A DNA stretch of 64,000 nucleotides from Asparagopsis taxiformis (lineage: Eukaryota > Rhodophyta > Florideophyceae > Bonnemaisoniales > Bonnemaisoniaceae): the NCBI GenBank assembly GCA_030407315.1, contig JALQPE010002459.1, forward strand, positions 1-64,000, read 5' to 3'. Every line of letters begins with the position of its first letter. Positions within the stretch are counted from its first letter, which is position 1. A program made the position numbers and the translations under genes. Positions 62,212 to 64,000 of this stretch are shown piece after piece. The notes under the pieces were generated by a model that made no database searches, had not been told where the DNA came from, and saw nothing but the letters and a program-made list of their open reading frames with translations.

Positions 62212-62562
62212 TTATGCAGCACTCGTCGCATTAGATGTATCTTTGTCCTTGTCTTTGTCCTTGTTCCAATCTGCAAATTCTGGGCCTGTATAATGCCACG
62301 AGGAAACTCGTGAACACTTCATGGAGGCACCTTGCGTGATCATGCACTCCATTCCATTCAATTCCCTTCTCAAATGATGCACACCTTCAAAGGTCTCAAA
62401 CCTAATTGTGATGATGGTAAAATCAGCGGAGACTGAGTCGCGAGATTCGGACGCGCACAACCTTTGTTCCCTTAAACCATGCCCTACACCATAATGTTTG
62501 CTGTATATGTACGCATTCTTGGCTTTCACATCGTATCCTTTCATTGTAGACGTAGCATGCAT
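62212..62562 (-). CDS. Hypothetical protein ending in the conserved peptide, copy D
   Basis: A 116-codon frame from ATG 62562. The body reads KAKNAYIYSKHYGVGHGLRE then FTIITIRFETFEGVHHLRRE and looks coding by composition. It ends NKDKDKDKDTSNATSAA before TAA at 62212-62214, a longer Lys-Asp run than copies A and B. A stop lies just upstream of the ATG, so this is either a short gene or a last exon. Function unknown. Confidence 0.4.
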   Translation of the reverse strand: MHATSTMKGYDVKAKNAYIYSKHYGVGHGLREQRLCASESRDSVSADFTIITIRFETFEGVHHLRRELNGMECMITQGASMKCSRVSSWHYTGPEFADWNKDKDKDKDTSNATSAA

Positions 62563-62835
62563 ACCCTCCCATCAACAATGACAACATGGATGTATGCTTC
62601 GGCTCACCTCACAGCTTCCTCGACGATGACGTCCTTTGTTGTGCTCATATACCAGATATAAATCTTCACATGTTGGGAAAGCAGGGCACGTAACATGATG
62701 TCAGCGTTCAATTCACTAGTTGGCTCAACGTCAATCTCGTTGCTTCTCTATGCTACGAGAGCAGAAGAGCACACGTTGACGTGGAAACTGTTTCAGCGCC
62801 GTATATATCTACAATGGCGACGGACAGCACCCATT

Positions 62836-63219
62836 TCAAGCCAACTGTTTGCTGTAGAATGCTTGTGAATAGACATGCGACGTGCACGCTCTCCAGATCC
62901 AATTACTGCCATCTGAAAGAAGGCATGCAAACCCTCTTTCTGGTGTAAATAACACAGATGTAAGCTTAGCTCCCCACACAGCTTTCTCGCAATTGTTCGT
63001 TCCGATAAACACTGCCAAACCATTGAGGTGATGCTCATACACTCCTTCAGGGCACTCGCTTTCTGCAGCGCAGAGAATCGCCCACTCAAGATCACATTTC
63101 GCAGCAAGAATGCCCACGGTGGGAGAGCAGACGATTGCAGCATGGTGATACAGTGAGCAGGCGTACAATGCGTTTTCCGGGCTCTGCGCTTGCCATGTGG
63201 CATGCTTGTTGACGTGCAT
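62836..63219 (-). CDS. Hypothetical cysteine-containing protein or exon
   Basis: 127 codons from ATG 63219, about nine Cys (LYACSLYHHAAIVC; ECPEGVYEHHLNGLAVFIG; CEKAVWGAKLTSVLF). Composition looks coding, but no family or signal peptide is visible. It lies upstream of copy D on the same strand with 270 bases between, so the two could be exons of one gene. Confidence 0.3.
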   Translation of the reverse strand: MHVNKHATWQAQSPENALYACSLYHHAAIVCSPTVGILAAKCDLEWAILCAAESECPEGVYEHHLNGLAVFIGTNNCEKAVWGAKLTSVLFTPERGFACLLSDGSNWIWRACTSHVYSQAFYSKQLA

Positions 63220-63234
63220 GCAGTACTTTAACAC

Positions 63235-64000
63235 TTTCTAGACCGTTTCGCATTCAGGTGGCGTATGTATATAGCTTCCTTTTTATGCTGGAAATATTCC
63301 CGCATGCTTGCGCTCACCACGCCGCTTTTTTCCACGAGGGCGGCTCGTGTGGTACATGCTGAACAGGAAAGGCAATATCCGAGCATTGAGAAAGAGGCTT
63401 CGTATTGTGCTGATAGAGTTTAGTTCATTGCTGTAGTTCATGGATGAAACTGCACAATTTCACACTACTCATTTTGTCGCTGATGCAAGAGTAGACGATC
63501 GAGTATCAAAAGGACGTGAGCAGGCCAGCGCTATGCGTTTCGTGAGATTGAAACGGAATGACATAGATGCGATGAATACAGTGCATTTCATTCGTGCGAC
63601 GCGCGAAGTGTTAGAGCATTCTGAATCTTGATCAAAATCGTAAGCTTTCTGTATAAACGTGGCCTACATTTTCTGACAATGATAACAAGATAACCGCGTG
63701 AGCTCACCACTCAGCATCGGCTGTTATATACGAAAAACAAACAAATAGTATCCAAGAAGCGCGAGCACCGTTTGGTTTGAGACATACCACTAGAGTTCAT
63801 TGTTGTCCACACGAAAAGGCTGACGTCCCTATGTCGGAGGAGCAGGCGAATGAGCGTTACGCAAGTAGACGCGTTGCGAACATACCGTACGGTAAAACCG
63901 CTCAATCTCGTCTACAAACATAGCCGTCCTCTCAGCTCACCGTCGAACACACCATTTGTACGCAGCGCGCAACTTGGTGTGGATGGATATGCTTCGTTTG
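63235..64000. other. No firm gene
   Basis: A 63-codon frame from ATG 63440 is open but unsupported. Nothing else recognised up to the window end. Confidence 0.35.

Overview
The window is nuclear DNA of a eukaryote that I cannot place with confidence. The evidence is an intron-containing tRNA-Lys gene, GT-AG introns with CTGAC-type branch sites, three complete LTR retrotransposons with target-site duplications, and a Plavaka-like transposase. Long single-exon genes plus this mix of elements would fit a red alga or a fungus; a search would have to decide. Base composition is patchy: 21.7-25 kb is very GC-rich and 58-63 kb is AT-rich. Most of the window is transposon, repeat or gene remnant.

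Layout. 1-3.9 kb: decayed host coding (an acidic protein, an EF-hand-like exon, a UPF0126 pseudogene, a membrane-protein remnant). 4.6-6.9 kb: palindrome cluster, minisatellite and a dispersed hairpin repeat. 7.2-11.2 kb: a large gene with a ParB-like domain and a C-terminal 2-oxoglutarate/Fe(II) oxygenase-like domain, in three overlapping frames, flanked by copies of the same dispersed repeat. 13.2-19.2 kb: a minisatellite that cuts a Ty3/gypsy reverse-transcriptase fragment, then a coiled-coil gene converging on a Plavaka-like transposase. 19.8-20.8 kb: a 227-bp tandem array whose units look like paired micro-exons of one gene. 21.1-24 kb: minisatellites and a truncated GC-rich coiled-coil gene. 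26-27 kb: two convergent genes for small secreted cysteine proteins. 33-38.9 kb: an apparently intact Copia element (+). 40.6-46.6 kb: a host gene whose exon is split by a chromodomain gypsy element (-). 47-52.9 kb: a second Copia element (-). 53-58.8 kb: a large near-perfect inverted repeat with two divergent copies of a third secreted cysteine-protein gene. 60.3 kb: tRNA-Lys(CTT).

Salient points. (1) The secreted proteins at 26, 27, 53.5 and 58.3 kb share a six-cysteine spacing and look like one family that I do not recognise. (2) A 16-codon C-terminal peptide, FRRSKDKNTSNATQAA-stop, occurs twice with only synonymous changes after its first residue and twice more in diverged form. (3) Seven separate reading-frame breaks are all one missing base in a homopolymer run, so several apparently broken genes may be assembly artefacts. 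(4) The ParB/oxygenase gene, the micro-exon gene and the host gene interrupted by gypsy deserve direct tests. All identifications come from reading motifs; no database search was run.
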